A stretch of DNA of 64,000 nucleotides from Agromyces subbeticus DSM 16689 (GTDB lineage: Bacteria; Actinomycetota; Actinomycetes; Actinomycetales; Microbacteriaceae): positions 124,001-188,000 of the forward strand of contig NZ_ATXG01000003.1 of assembly GCF_000421565.1 (NCBI RefSeq), read 5' to 3'. The notes under the pieces were generated by a model that saw only the letters and a list, made by a program, of their open reading frames with translations, did no database searches and was not told where the DNA came from. Every line of letters begins with the position of its first letter. Position 1 is the first letter of the stretch. A program made the position numbers and the translations under genes. Of this stretch, positions 9,601 to 17,892 are shown in pieces.

Positions 9601-10014
9601 GGCAACGTCACGCTCTACGACGTTGTCGTGAACGATGCGCTGATCGCCGAGCTCCTGCCCGAACCGATCGACTACCTACCACCGGCAGCTATTTACATCT
9701 TCGTCGCCTCCCCATACAGCGTGACCGCCGAAGATGTTGCAGCCGGCGAGATCGTCAACGTCGCTACCGCGACCGGCACGACCGCCACGGACCAGCCGGT
9801 GGAGTCGAACGAGGACACAGCGACCGTGCTCGCCACGTCTCCGGCGACGCCTCCCGCACCGCCGGTGACTCCTGGAGGTGGCCTCGCGCAATTGGGCGCG
9901 ACCGGCATCGAAGCACTGCCCTTCTGGGCGACAGCGCTGGCGCTCCTGCTGGTCGGCGGCATCGGCGTAGCAACCGCTCGCCGGCATCGCATGGCGAACA
10001 CAACGAGTCGATAA
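6700..10014 (+). CDS. Secreted surface protein with five DUF11 repeats and sorting-signal-like C terminus
   Basis: 1104-residue cell-surface protein. With the GTG at 6700 as start, a signal peptide (arginine-rich, then AAAVLAAVMALGLAVAG, ending at SAQA) opens the protein. An N-terminal region of about 430 residues of unknown fold is followed by five DUF11-type repeats beginning near residues 469, 588, 702, 821 and 937. Each repeat opens with a calcium-loop-like motif such as DTNANGAADVGE. The tail has LGATG (1065-1069), a hydrophobic segment and an arginine-rich end, the layout of a sortase signal with a non-canonical pentapeptide. DUF11 proteins are commonly cell-wall adhesins or stalk proteins; the ligand is unknown. 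No sortase gene is in the window. GTG at 6661 is an alternative start. Confidence 0.85.
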   Translation: MTNGRHARTHTIRRTAAAVLAAVMALGLAVAGATSAQATTNYPGSRLMLDQTFYVYVEAGEVPYYNFTQFAGDPNQAADFTITDPTGVVQQTCHFNAGSPNGSACVATGLASIPGVWAIKYEDNEIVANTTNWNWNWEVEARTAANVEIPGRTWVERYGQNQAGATNQSLWIATPEGYLYGVLLVAYNGLGSYFESNGFGLVDAGTCTPIYKSVEGTVFGANGVFIDPRYDYSDACGDAYKIFLDAPAADLPANAPSAQGMEWIRPTAIAPAATNLTLIPNSPFTRAGQIEFDLAGVNGGYSIEIDADNNGSYDDAADRTIPWGSPPGHITVPFDGLDGAGQPMDVCAPFSTRVVVDRVGEMHLVLQDVERLGNVNSASGIRVTGLTPGVTAPNPKVYWDDRDLAPRGTQAVLPYADGRSGVDTSTLTSGFGTHGWPQPWGDLRSIENWTYYEAQAGDETRIEAACAPGLSIDKESELNDTNANGAADVGETIDYTFLVRNTGNAPLTDVTVDDSLVAGVTPEPVDLPVFGEQLFTSTPYVVTQADVDAGGVTNIATAIGLGPDEDPVVSEEDTEFVPTPPREPAITLDKQAELNDTNGNGVADLGETIDYTFTVENTGNVTVTDATIVDDLVSGISASVTLAPGETNVFTADPYVVTQADLNTGSVNNSAIADAVSPIGPVESNTDTTKVLTPVPDPLLTLEKSGEITIDVNGNGLADVGDTVHYFFVTHNEGTVDLTGVTINDPKVGTTTPASIDVEANTNAFFEADYVTTQADVDAGALLNTATASGIYLSVDGPVDVVSGPANAVIPTPELAPSLSIEKDGALDDTNTNGVADVGETITYTFEVTNNGNTTLLGVNVIDDRVASVLPAGTDLLPTATATFTASPYTVTQADVDAGEVLNTAFARGHVPNGTEVFSSVDEHVEDVVAADPSLAINKTAELDDTNNNGTADAGETIVYTFGVQNTGNVTLYDVVVNDALIAELLPEPIDYLPPAAIYIFVASPYSVTAEDVAAGEIVNVATATGTTATDQPVESNEDTATVLATSPATPPAPPVTPGGGLAQLGATGIEALPFWATALALLLVGGIGVATARRHRMANTTSR

Positions 10015-10023
10015 CACCGCGAA

Positions 10024-10067
10024 AGAGTCCCGTGCACGCATACGAAACACTGCGTGTACGGGACTCT
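10024..10067 (+). terminator. Strong hairpin after the DUF11 gene
   Basis: A 17-bp stem (10024-10040 with 10051-10067; one G-U pair) closes a 10-base loop, starting ten bases after the stop codon at 10014. It lies between converging genes (DUF11 plus strand, LacI minus strand) and could stop both. There is no U-tract, as is common for actinobacterial terminators. Confidence 0.75.
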
Positions 10068-10198
10068 CTGCGTCTCAGCGCCGCGTGGTTCGCAGCGCAG
10101 CACCACGACAAGCTCCGCTCCAGCTCCTGTGCTCGTCGGATGATTCATCCGCACCTCGGCCGTTTCCGGTTCCCTCACTAGAGAGCAGGGATGTCGGA

Positions 10199-11281
10199 TC
10201 AGCGGGCCGGCGGCGCCACGGAGCCCCGCTCGACCAGCTCGCACCTGAGAAACAGCGGCGTTGCGACATCCGCTACCGCTCGCCGACCTCGATCGACCCC
10301 GTCGATCATGTCGAGCAGTGTGTTCATCCCCCAGCGGCCCATCGCCCGGTGCGGCAGCGCGATCGTGGTGAGCGCGGGCGCCAGCGCCGCCGCCACGATG
10401 TCGAGGTCGTCGACGCCGAGTACCGAGCAGTCGCGCGGGACGTCGAGGCCGAGTGCCGCCGCGGCCTGGTAGACGCCCATCGCCATCTGGTCGTTGAAGC
10501 AGAACACCGCTGTCGGCCGTTCCGCGCTCGCTCGCTCGAGGAGGCGGCGGCCCGCTTCGCGGCCCCCGATCGCATCGGAGGCGCCGCGCTCGATGAACGC
10601 GGGAGATGCATCCACGCCGGCGGCGGTGAGGGCGGCACGGAACCCGGCCTCGCGTCCACGGCTCGCGGGCGTGTCATCCGTCGTCGTCGCGAACGCGATG
10701 CGGCGGTGGCCGGCGGCCAGCAGGTGCTCGACCCCTTTCATCGCGATCGCGGGCTCGTCGGGGGCGATCGACGGCGCTTGCCACCCGTCGACCGGCACGG
10801 CGTCGACGAGCACGACCGGCGTGTCGCCGAGATTCTCGGGGCGGCTCACCCGCTGATGGAACATACGCGCGAGCAGGATGCCGTCGACTCGGTGATCGAC
10901 GAGGGAACGCAACTGGCGCGCCTCGAGCTCCGCGTCGCCCTCGGAATCGACCACCATCACGACGACGTCTCGCTCGCGCGCCGCCTGCTGCGCACCCTGC
11001 ACGATTCGGCCGGCGAACGCGGTCGTCGCGATGCGGTCGCTCGCGAGCCCGATCACGCCCGTGCGCTGCAGTCGCAGACCACTCGCGAGCCGGTTGGGCG
11101 TGTAGCCGAGCTCAGCGGCGGCCTGAATGACTCGATCTCGTGTCGCGGCACGCACCGCCCGGCTTCCGCTCAGCGCGTGCGAGACGGTCGTCGGTGAGAC
11201 ACCTGCCGCCGCAGCGACGGCGGCGATGCTGGGCCGACGCCGATTCGCGTCATCCGCTCGCGGCTCGCTCCCCATGGGCAT
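10199..11281 (-). CDS. LacI-family transcription repressor
   Basis: 360-residue repressor. The N-terminal LacI helix-turn-helix is clear at about residues 18-65 (PSIAAVAAAAGVSPTTVSHA, then SGSRAVRAATRDRVIQAAAE and GYTPNRLASGL). A periplasmic-binding-protein-like sugar domain fills the rest. It has no adjacent sugar operon: a surface-protein gene converges on one side and a LuxR regulator follows on the same strand 24 bases downstream. Its targets could be remote, including the LacI-type palindrome at the GH68 promoter (1651-1664), but that is inference. A second ATG two codons inside is an alternative start. Confidence 0.9.
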   Translation of the reverse strand: MPMGSEPRADDANRRRPSIAAVAAAAGVSPTTVSHALSGSRAVRAATRDRVIQAAAELGYTPNRLASGLRLQRTGVIGLASDRIATTAFAGRIVQGAQQAARERDVVVMVVDSEGDAELEARQLRSLVDHRVDGILLARMFHQRVSRPENLGDTPVVLVDAVPVDGWQAPSIAPDEPAIAMKGVEHLLAAGHRRIAFATTTDDTPASRGREAGFRAALTAAGVDASPAFIERGASDAIGGREAGRRLLERASAERPTAVFCFNDQMAMGVYQAAAALGLDVPRDCSVLGVDDLDIVAAALAPALTTIALPHRAMGRWGMNTLLDMIDGVDRGRRAVADVATPLFLRCELVERGSVAPPAR

Positions 11282-11305
11282 CGAGCCTATACGCGGAGTC
11301 TCAGC

Positions 11306-14300
11306 TCAGCGCAGTACGCCGGCACGGTACGCCGCCTCGGTGCGAGTCGCCGCACCGAGCTTGCGGAGGATCGCCGAGACGTGCACGCTCGCGGTCTTGC
11401 CGCTGATGAACAGCCGCTCACCGATCTGGCGGTTGCTGAGGCCCTCGGCGATGAGCTCGAGCACCTGCCGCTCGCGGGCGGTGAGCTCGGCGGTCGCGGC
11501 TGCGGCGGCCGCCGCGTCGTCGGATGCCGGTGCGCCGGCGATGCCGGGGGCAGCGCCGTTGCCCGCCGCACCGACGTGGGCCGATGCTGCGCGGCCACCG
11601 CCCATGCCGCCGTCGAGCGCGAGCCCCGCAGCCGCGGCGACCTGGGAGACCCGATCGCGGATGGCCCCGACCCCGCCGCTCGATGCAAGGTCGAGCGCGC
11701 TCTGCAAGGTGACCTTGGCGCTGGCGCGATCGCCGCAAGCGAGTTCGGCCTCACCCTGGCGCAACAGGGCGTAGGGAGCGAGGTAGCCCGCCGCCGCCGG
11801 CGCTGCTGCGGCCTGCGCGGCCGCTCGCCATGCTGCAGCGCTCGTTCCAGCGGAGCCGCCGGAACCGCCGGCACTGCCGGAGCCACCGGTCGCTCCGCTC
11901 GGTGCCGCGGCGAGTTCTGCCTCGAAGAATGCCGCCCAGAGCGGATGAGTGGGCCAGACGTCGAGCCGATCGAGCAGTCGGCGCAACGCCGGCTCGGCCG
12001 CGATGATCTCGGCCGCGAGCGAGTCGGAGAGCCCGCCGGCCCGTTCGACGGCGCCCGATCGGGCGGCACCGACGACCCTCGCCGACACCCAGAGCAGCGG
12101 CAGGGCGTAGCCGGGCAGCGGCGCGTTGGGTGCGTTCGGCTCGTCGAGCACGCGGCGCACCTCGCGCCACGCCTCGGCGACGTCGCCGTTGGCGAGGGCC
12201 ACTTCGGCAGCGACCCGGCTCACACTGAGCCGCGTCTGGGTCTCGACCAGCATGATGTCGGCCATCACCGAACGCACGGCGCGCAACTGCTCGGCGGCGC
12301 GCACCGGCTCGCCGAGCCAGAGGATGGCCCAGATGCGGGCGCGCTGCAGGTAGACGCCGAACGGGCCGGGCGGGTCGAGGGCGATCGCGCGTTCGACCAG
12401 GGCGGCGGCGCGATCCCACTCGCCGAGCGCGAAGAGCGGGTCGACGGCGTTCGAGGCGAGGATCACGCCCGAGCTGCGCTCGACGCCCTGCGCGCGGGCC
12501 TGCTCGAGCCCTTCTTCGGCGAGCCGCACGGCCTCGCGGTGGTTGCCGACGAGGTGCTGCAGGTCTGAGGCGTTGACCCAGTAGCGCAGCAGCGCCGCGC
12601 CGTCGCCCTCGGCGAGTTCACGAGCCCGTTCGAGCCCGGCGAGCCCCGCCTCGACCTCGCCGCGGCTCGCGCGACTGACGGCTGCGACGTTCGTGGCGAT
12701 CGATGCGTAACGCGGGGAGTCGATCTCGAACGCCACGGCGAGCGCGCGCTCGGCGGTCTCGACCGCCTCGTCGAGGCGGCCCTCGATCATGAGCCGACCG
12801 GCGAGCCCGGTGAGCGTCGTCATGCGCAGCTCGCTCGAGCCGTGTTCGCCGAGTGCCTCGAGCGCTTCTTCGAGCACCGGGATCGAGCCGGGGCGCCCGA
12901 CGTTGGCGAGGTACATCGCCTTGTCGCGCAGGAAACGGGGGTACTGGGGGTCGTCGCGCGGACACTCCGCGAGCGCGGCCTTCACGAGCACGAGGCTGCG
13001 CTCGCCCTCACCGGCGTTGCGCAGGTGGGACGCGGTGCGGCCCATGAGTTCGAGCTTCGTCATGCCTGCGGCGCGCGCGGCGTCGGGCACGACGTCCCAG
13101 AGGCCGAGCGCCCGCTCGCCGAGCTGCGCCGCCGTGGCGTATGCCGCGGCGGATCGCGCCTCGCGCATCGCCTGGATCGTGGCCGGGAAGGCCCGCGCGG
13201 CATCGTGCGCGCCGAGCCAGTGGAAGGAGATCTCGGCCGCGAGCCGGCGCGTGCCCGCAGCTGCGGCCGCCTCGAAGGCCTCGGCGTAGCGGGAGTGGAA
13301 GCGTGCTCGTTCGCCGGGAAGCAGGTCGGCGAGGATCGCCTCGCGCACGAGGGCGTGCCGGAATGCGTAGTCGTCGCCGTCGATCGTGAGCACTCCGGCC
13401 AGCACGCTCTCGCGCGCAGCGAGCTCGAGCTCGGCGGCCGTGCCGTCGAAGACCGATTCGAGCATCGAGTGCGAGATGCGCACGCCGCCGACGCTGACGA
13501 GCCGCAGCAGCGCCTGCGAGGGTTCGGAGAGCCGCTCGTAGCGGGCGAGCAGCAGCTCGCGAAGAGTGTCGGGCAGGTCGCTCTCGTCGCGACAGCCGTC
13601 GAGGCCGACGAGTTCTTCGACGAAGAACGGCACCCCGTCGCTGCGGCGGAAGACCGTGGCGAGCACCTGGTCGGTGGGCGCCGCGCCGGTGAGCGACTTC
13701 GTGAGCTTGCGAACCTGTGCGCGGGTCAGCCGCGAGAGGTCGCGACGCTCGACCCAGCGATCGCGCTCGGCCTCGGAGAGGAAGGCGCGCAGCGGATGCC
13801 CCCGCGTGACGTCTTCGGTGCGGTAGGTGAGCACGGTGAGCACGCGGCTCGAGCCGAGCGCTCGCATGAGGAAGCGGAGCAGGGCGAGCGTCGCAGCATC
13901 GACCCAGTGCAGGTCTTCGATGAGGAACACGATCGGCCGCTCACGCGACAGGGTCTCGAGCAGCACCGCGATGCCCTCGTGCAGCTGGCCCGTTGCGGCG
14001 CCGACACCGGCCGGGGCCTCGGCGCTCGCAGCAACGGACTCGGATGCCGCGAGCTCTGGCAGCAGCGCCGCGAGCGCTGAGCGGCCGGGGCCGGCCGCCT
14101 CGAGCACCCGCTCGGGGCCGATGTCGGAGACGAGGGTGCGCAACGCCGCCTTCACGGGCGCGTAGGGCGCCGCCACGCTGCCGAGGTCGACGCATTGACC
14201 GACGAGCAGGCGCACGTCGGCCGGCAACCCGCGCTGGAACTCGCGGATCAGCCGGGTCTTGCCGATGCCGGCCTCGCCGCCGATGACGACGGTGAACGGC

Positions 14301-14386
14301 GCGCCGGCGCGTACCTCGTCGAGTCGCTCGTTGAGCCTCGAGAGGTCGGCGTCGCGGCCGACCATGGCCGCCGCTGACGTGGTCAC
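11306..14386 (-). CDS. LuxR-family regulator with AAA-type ATPase (LAL family)
   Basis: 1026-residue regulator. Walker A is GGEAGIGKT (Lys43) and Walker B is IVFLIEDLHWVD (Asp158). A long alpha-helical middle is followed by a glycine/serine/alanine linker (near GGSGSAGGSGGSAG) and a LuxR helix-turn-helix at the end (LTARERQVLELIAEGLSNRQ). I take the GTG at 14386, just before VGRDADLSRLNERL, where homology to the family begins; upstream sequence in frame is arginine-rich and overlaps a better small gene. LAL proteins usually activate sugar or secondary-metabolite genes; the target here is unknown. It lies between a LacI gene and a small-protein gene, all on the minus strand. Confidence 0.88.
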   Translation of the reverse strand: MTTSAAAMVGRDADLSRLNERLDEVRAGAPFTVVIGGEAGIGKTRLIREFQRGLPADVRLLVGQCVDLGSVAAPYAPVKAALRTLVSDIGPERVLEAAGPGRSALAALLPELAASESVAASAEAPAGVGAATGQLHEGIAVLLETLSRERPIVFLIEDLHWVDAATLALLRFLMRALGSSRVLTVLTYRTEDVTRGHPLRAFLSEAERDRWVERRDLSRLTRAQVRKLTKSLTGAAPTDQVLATVFRRSDGVPFFVEELVGLDGCRDESDLPDTLRELLLARYERLSEPSQALLRLVSVGGVRISHSMLESVFDGTAAELELAARESVLAGVLTIDGDDYAFRHALVREAILADLLPGERARFHSRYAEAFEAAAAAGTRRLAAEISFHWLGAHDAARAFPATIQAMREARSAAAYATAAQLGERALGLWDVVPDAARAAGMTKLELMGRTASHLRNAGEGERSLVLVKAALAECPRDDPQYPRFLRDKAMYLANVGRPGSIPVLEEALEALGEHGSSELRMTTLTGLAGRLMIEGRLDEAVETAERALAVAFEIDSPRYASIATNVAAVSRASRGEVEAGLAGLERARELAEGDGAALLRYWVNASDLQHLVGNHREAVRLAEEGLEQARAQGVERSSGVILASNAVDPLFALGEWDRAAALVERAIALDPPGPFGVYLQRARIWAILWLGEPVRAAEQLRAVRSVMADIMLVETQTRLSVSRVAAEVALANGDVAEAWREVRRVLDEPNAPNAPLPGYALPLLWVSARVVGAARSGAVERAGGLSDSLAAEIIAAEPALRRLLDRLDVWPTHPLWAAFFEAELAAAPSGATGGSGSAGGSGGSAGTSAAAWRAAAQAAAAPAAAGYLAPYALLRQGEAELACGDRASAKVTLQSALDLASSGGVGAIRDRVSQVAAAAGLALDGGMGGGRAASAHVGAAGNGAAPGIAGAPASDDAAAAAAATAELTARERQVLELIAEGLSNRQIGERLFISGKTASVHVSAILRKLGAATRTEAAYRAGVLR

Positions 14387-14478
14387 GATCTCATCGTGCC
14401 ACGTGCCGCCGACATCGTGGGCCGTCGAGGCATCCGTGATCGCGCTCGGCGCAACTCCACCCGCCGTGGGCGCGGTGG

Positions 14479-14667
14479 TCACCGCAGGGCGAGTCGCTGG
14501 GCCCGGTGCGCGTGGTGGCGGCGGTGCCGGCGCACGGGCTCGGGCGATGCCACCGCATCGCCCGAGCCGCGCTCCTCGGCGTCGCGCTGCAGGCCGAGCT
14601 CCCACTCGGCACGAAGCACGTCGTTCTGGTGTGCGTGCATTGCGACGAAGTCTGCTGAGAACTGCAT
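14479..14667 (-). CDS. Small 62-residue protein of unknown function
   Basis: Short reading frame beginning MQFSADFVAMHAHQNDVLRA, preceded by AGGAGG at ideal spacing before the ATG at 14667. It is charged, with an acidic middle and an arginine/histidine-rich end (RRHRRHHAHR), and has no membrane segment. It sits 92 bases upstream of the LAL regulator on the same strand and may be co-transcribed with it. A perfect 12-bp palindrome GGGCGATCGCCC at 14742-14753 lies upstream. I recognise no named family; the ribosome-binding site is the main argument that it is real. Confidence 0.6.
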   Translation of the reverse strand: MQFSADFVAMHAHQNDVLRAEWELGLQRDAEERGSGDAVASPEPVRRHRRHHAHRAQRLALR

Positions 14668-14819
14668 GATGCCTCCTGGTGTGCCTCCGATCGCCTGACC
14701 GGATGCCTCCAGCGTGCTCGCTAAGGCACCTGCCACCCATCGGGCGATCGCCCTATTTCCTCGCCTCGAGGGCCTAGGGCGGAGGGCCCAGGGCGCCGGA
14801 TACCGGGCGCACCAGACGT

Positions 14820-16946
14820 CTACGCTTCGCCTACGAGCGGCGAATCGGTGTATTCGCCCGCTCGTGCGCCGCGCCGGTTCGGGGGCTCCACCTCTGCGGC
14901 GTCGAGGAACGCCCGCGCCGAGAGCCTGCCCTGCTCGTCGAGGAGCCAGATGAGCAGGCGTGCCGCACCCCCGCTCGGCGGCACCGTGACGGTCACGGTC
15001 TCGGACAATCGGAACGGCTCGACTCGAACCGAGCCGGAGGATGCATCGTCGTGCTCCGGGAGCTCATCGACCGGGGATCCCGCGGGCACCCATGCTGCAT
15101 GCACGGTCGCCTCCAGCGCCGAGTCGCCGTGATGCGAGACTCGCAGGTCGATGCCGAACGGCTCGGTGGGAGGCAGGATGTCGGCCCCGGCCGACAACGG
15201 CACGAGGTCGAGCACGAGCACCGTGTCGGCGTTGACGTCGGCCGGGATGCATCCGCCCCAGTCCTTCGCTCGACGATCGGCGGTGAGGAGTCCCGCCGCT
15301 TCGTGTTCGACATCGGCGAACTCCGTGTAGACGTATCCGGCGAACCGGTCGTGTCGACGCAGCTCCTGCGTCTCCCACCGCAGGTGCCATGCGCGCTCGA
15401 GACTCGTGAAGCCCTCGCCGTACTCGCTGTTGATGATGGGAACCCCGGTGCGCGGGAACTCCGACGAACCGTAGAGCGACTTGTCGACGATGAAGTCCGG
15501 GCCGAGACGCACCGGGAACGTCTCCTGTTCTCCGGACGCCATTCGTGCGACCGCGCGACGCCACTCCCCGAGGTCGGGCTCGTAGTAGTGCCAGTCGACG
15601 AGGTCGCTCTTCACGTGCGACCACCCCGAGTTCTCGACGATGGGCCGGGTCGCGTCGAGTCCACGGAGCCGGTCGTACGCTCGCTCTGCAGCGGCGGCGC
15701 GCGCGGCACTGCCCGGGATGTCCCAGTCGAGGCCCCATTCCTCGTTGTAGAGACCCCAGATCACGATGCTCGGGTGGTTGCCGTCGCGCTCGACCATGGC
15801 CGGCAATTGCGCATCGAACGCATCGGCCGCGGCCTCGGAGAAGCGGCTCGGGCAGGCCGGTTCGGCCCAGACGAGCGTGCCGGTGCGGTCGGCCTCGTGC
15901 AGCCAGATCGGTTCCTCGAACTTCAGGTGCTTGCGCACCAGGTTGTAGCCGAGGTCTCGAGCGAGCCGGATGTCGCGAAGGAGCGCGTCCGCGGTCGGCG
16001 CCGTGAGACCGGTGTCGGGCCAATATCCCTGGTCGAGGATGCCGCGGAGGTAGAGTCGCGAGCCGTTGAGGAAGAGCTGCTCGCCGCGCACCTCGATGCG
16101 ACGCAGACCGGTGACTGCGACGACGGAGTCGGCTCCCTCGCCGTCGCCGGTGCTCACCTCGATCCGATACAGGTGCGGATCCGACGGCGACCAGAGGCGG
16201 GGTGCTGCGAGTTCGATGCGCCCGCTCGCCCGCCCCGCGGCATCCGTCGTCAGTCTGATCGCTTCATTCGTCGAGACGATGCGAGCGGAGACGGACGCGC
16301 CGTCGGGTGCGTCGCCGGCGAGTTCGACGGCCACGTCGAGACCGGTGAGGCTGTCGCCGCGCACGATGACCGATTGCGCGTAGGTGCGACCGCGGGCCTC
16401 GAGCCACACGGTCTGCCAGATGCCCGACGTCGGGGTGAACGACACTCCGTCGTAGTCGTCGCGCGGGATCGACCGCTGCTTGCCGTGAGCGACGGCGCGC
16501 TTGTCTGCCGGTGCCGTCACCTCAACCGTGAGCTCGGACTCGATGCCGGGCAACAGGTAGTCGGTGACGTCGAACTCGAATGACTCGTAGCCCCCGACGT
16601 GCTCGCCCACCACACCACCGTCGATCCGCACCACCGCGCGATGATGCACCGCGCCGAAGCTGAGCACGAGTCGCGATCCGACCCACGCCTCCGGCGCGAC
16701 GACGCGACGACGATAGACACCGTGCTCGAGCCAGGATCGGTTGACCCCCGACGCTTCGCTCTCCCACGCGAACGGAACGGTGATCTCACCGGCATAGCCG
16801 TCTGCCTCGAACGACCATCTCCCGTTCAGATTCACCCAGCGGGAGGACCGGTCGCGATCGGGTCGCGGGTACTCGGGACGAGGGATCTCGGCGATGGCCG
16901 ATGAACCCGGCTGTACCGTCGTGATCTCGGAAGGGAGTACTGACAT
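14820..16946 (-). CDS. Glycoside hydrolase family 2 enzyme
   Basis: 708-residue cytoplasmic glycosidase of the beta-galactosidase/beta-glucuronidase family. Domains run sugar-binding sandwich (about 35-185), immunoglobulin-like (about 186-285) and TIM barrel (about 286-600). The acid/base is Glu402 in GLYNEEWG and the nucleophile is Glu508 in INSEYGEG. There is no signal peptide, so the substrate must be imported, which fits the ABC transporter encoded two bases upstream. The ATG at 16946 has AAAGG before it. It is the last gene of the operon starting with the binding protein at 20188. Whether it prefers glucuronides, galactosides or another sugar cannot be read from the sequence. Confidence 0.92.
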   Translation of the reverse strand: MSVLPSEITTVQPGSSAIAEIPRPEYPRPDRDRSSRWVNLNGRWSFEADGYAGEITVPFAWESEASGVNRSWLEHGVYRRRVVAPEAWVGSRLVLSFGAVHHRAVVRIDGGVVGEHVGGYESFEFDVTDYLLPGIESELTVEVTAPADKRAVAHGKQRSIPRDDYDGVSFTPTSGIWQTVWLEARGRTYAQSVIVRGDSLTGLDVAVELAGDAPDGASVSARIVSTNEAIRLTTDAAGRASGRIELAAPRLWSPSDPHLYRIEVSTGDGEGADSVVAVTGLRRIEVRGEQLFLNGSRLYLRGILDQGYWPDTGLTAPTADALLRDIRLARDLGYNLVRKHLKFEEPIWLHEADRTGTLVWAEPACPSRFSEAAADAFDAQLPAMVERDGNHPSIVIWGLYNEEWGLDWDIPGSAARAAAAERAYDRLRGLDATRPIVENSGWSHVKSDLVDWHYYEPDLGEWRRAVARMASGEQETFPVRLGPDFIVDKSLYGSSEFPRTGVPIINSEYGEGFTSLERAWHLRWETQELRRHDRFAGYVYTEFADVEHEAAGLLTADRRAKDWGGCIPADVNADTVLVLDLVPLSAGADILPPTEPFGIDLRVSHHGDSALEATVHAAWVPAGSPVDELPEHDDASSGSVRVEPFRLSETVTVTVPPSGGAARLLIWLLDEQGRLSARAFLDAAEVEPPNRRGARAGEYTDSPLVGEA

Positions 16947-16948
16947 TT

Positions 16949-17890
16949 CTAACCTTTCACGCTTCCGGCGAGGATGCCGTTGATGAAGTGACGCTGAAGC
17001 ACGATGAAGAGCACCAGCAGCGGGATGAGTGCGACGGAACTCGCCGCGAGGAGTTCGCCGGTGACCGTGGCGTAGTCCGCCCCGATCCGGTTGCCCGTGA
17101 TGTTCTGGGCGAGCGTCGAGAGCACGACCTGGAGCGTCGCCATCTGCTCGGAACTCGCGATGACCACGGGCCAGACGAAGTCGTTGTAGATGTTCATGAT
17201 CGTGAGCACCGCGAGTCCGGCGAGTCCCGGGCGGATGACTGGAACGATCACGCGCCAGAAGATGCCGAACTCGCTGCAACCGTCGACTCGAGCGGCGTCG
17301 AGAAGCTCGTCCGGCACCGCGCTGATCACTTGCCGCATCCAGAAGATCGCGAAGGCGTCGACGGCACCCGGCAGGATCAGTGCCTGGTACGTGTTGACCC
17401 AGCCGAACGTCTTCATCTCGAGCAGCAGCGGAATGATGAGCACGATGGTGGGCAGCATCAGGGTGATGAGCACCGCCCCGAAGATGATGTTCTTGCCGAC
17501 GAACTCGTACTTCGCGAAGGCGTAGGCCGCCAGTGGTGCGAAGAACATCGTGATGGCACCCTTGGCGATGAGCACGATCGCCGTGTTGAGGAAGCCGTGC
17601 GCGATGGGGACGTCGTGGAACATCGCCACGTAGTTGTCGAGCGTGAACGTCGACGGATCGAACGAGAGCGGCGCACGGATGATGTCGTTGGCCGGCTTGA
17701 ACGAGGAGACGAGCGCCCACGCCACGGGCGCGAGGAAGCCGGCCATCAGGAGCAGGAGAAAGGCGTGCGTGCCGATCCTGAGCTGTGAGCGGCGGGAACC
17801 CCGGGCACCGACGGGACCCAGCTCAGTCGCCGAGGTCGAAGGTGCGGATGTCTCGCGCTGATCGCGCTCGGTGAGTGTCATGTCGGCCAT
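16949..17890 (-). CDS. Sugar ABC transporter permease (MalG type)
   Basis: 313-residue inner-membrane permease of the CUT1 carbohydrate importers with six predicted helices, starting at about residue 42 (AFLLLLMAGFLAPVAWALVS). The cytoplasmic coupling loop is the conserved EAA-type segment LLDAARVDGCSEFGIFWRVI. The ATG at 17890 is preceded by AAGGA; a second ATG three codons later is possible. It is tightly packed between the MalF-type permease (2-base gap) and the GH2 gene (2-base gap). As usual for this family, no ATPase gene is present, so a shared MsiK-type ATPase elsewhere is expected. Confidence 0.93.
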   Translation of the reverse strand: MADMTLTERDQRETSAPSTSATELGPVGARGSRRSQLRIGTHAFLLLLMAGFLAPVAWALVSSFKPANDIIRAPLSFDPSTFTLDNYVAMFHDVPIAHGFLNTAIVLIAKGAITMFFAPLAAYAFAKYEFVGKNIIFGAVLITLMLPTIVLIIPLLLEMKTFGWVNTYQALILPGAVDAFAIFWMRQVISAVPDELLDAARVDGCSEFGIFWRVIVPVIRPGLAGLAVLTIMNIYNDFVWPVVIASSEQMATLQVVLSTLAQNITGNRIGADYATVTGELLAASSVALIPLLVLFIVLQRHFINGILAGSVKG

Positions 17891-17892
17891 GG

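Noticed and set aside
8100-9840. DUF11 repeat DNA considered as a tandem repeat prone to recombination
   Set aside because: The repeats are clear in protein but diverged at the DNA level; I saw no long identical stretches.
10085-11197. Open plus-strand frame across the LacI gene
   Set aside because: Shadow of the LacI coding frame; arginine-rich and without any family resemblance.
11800-11900. Glycine/serine repeat in the LAL regulator considered as a DNA repeat element
   Set aside because: It is a flexible protein linker with degenerate codons; no exact DNA repeat unit.
14387-14740. Extended N terminus of the LAL regulator
   Set aside because: Arginine- and proline-rich out-of-family sequence overlapping a small gene with a far better ribosome site.
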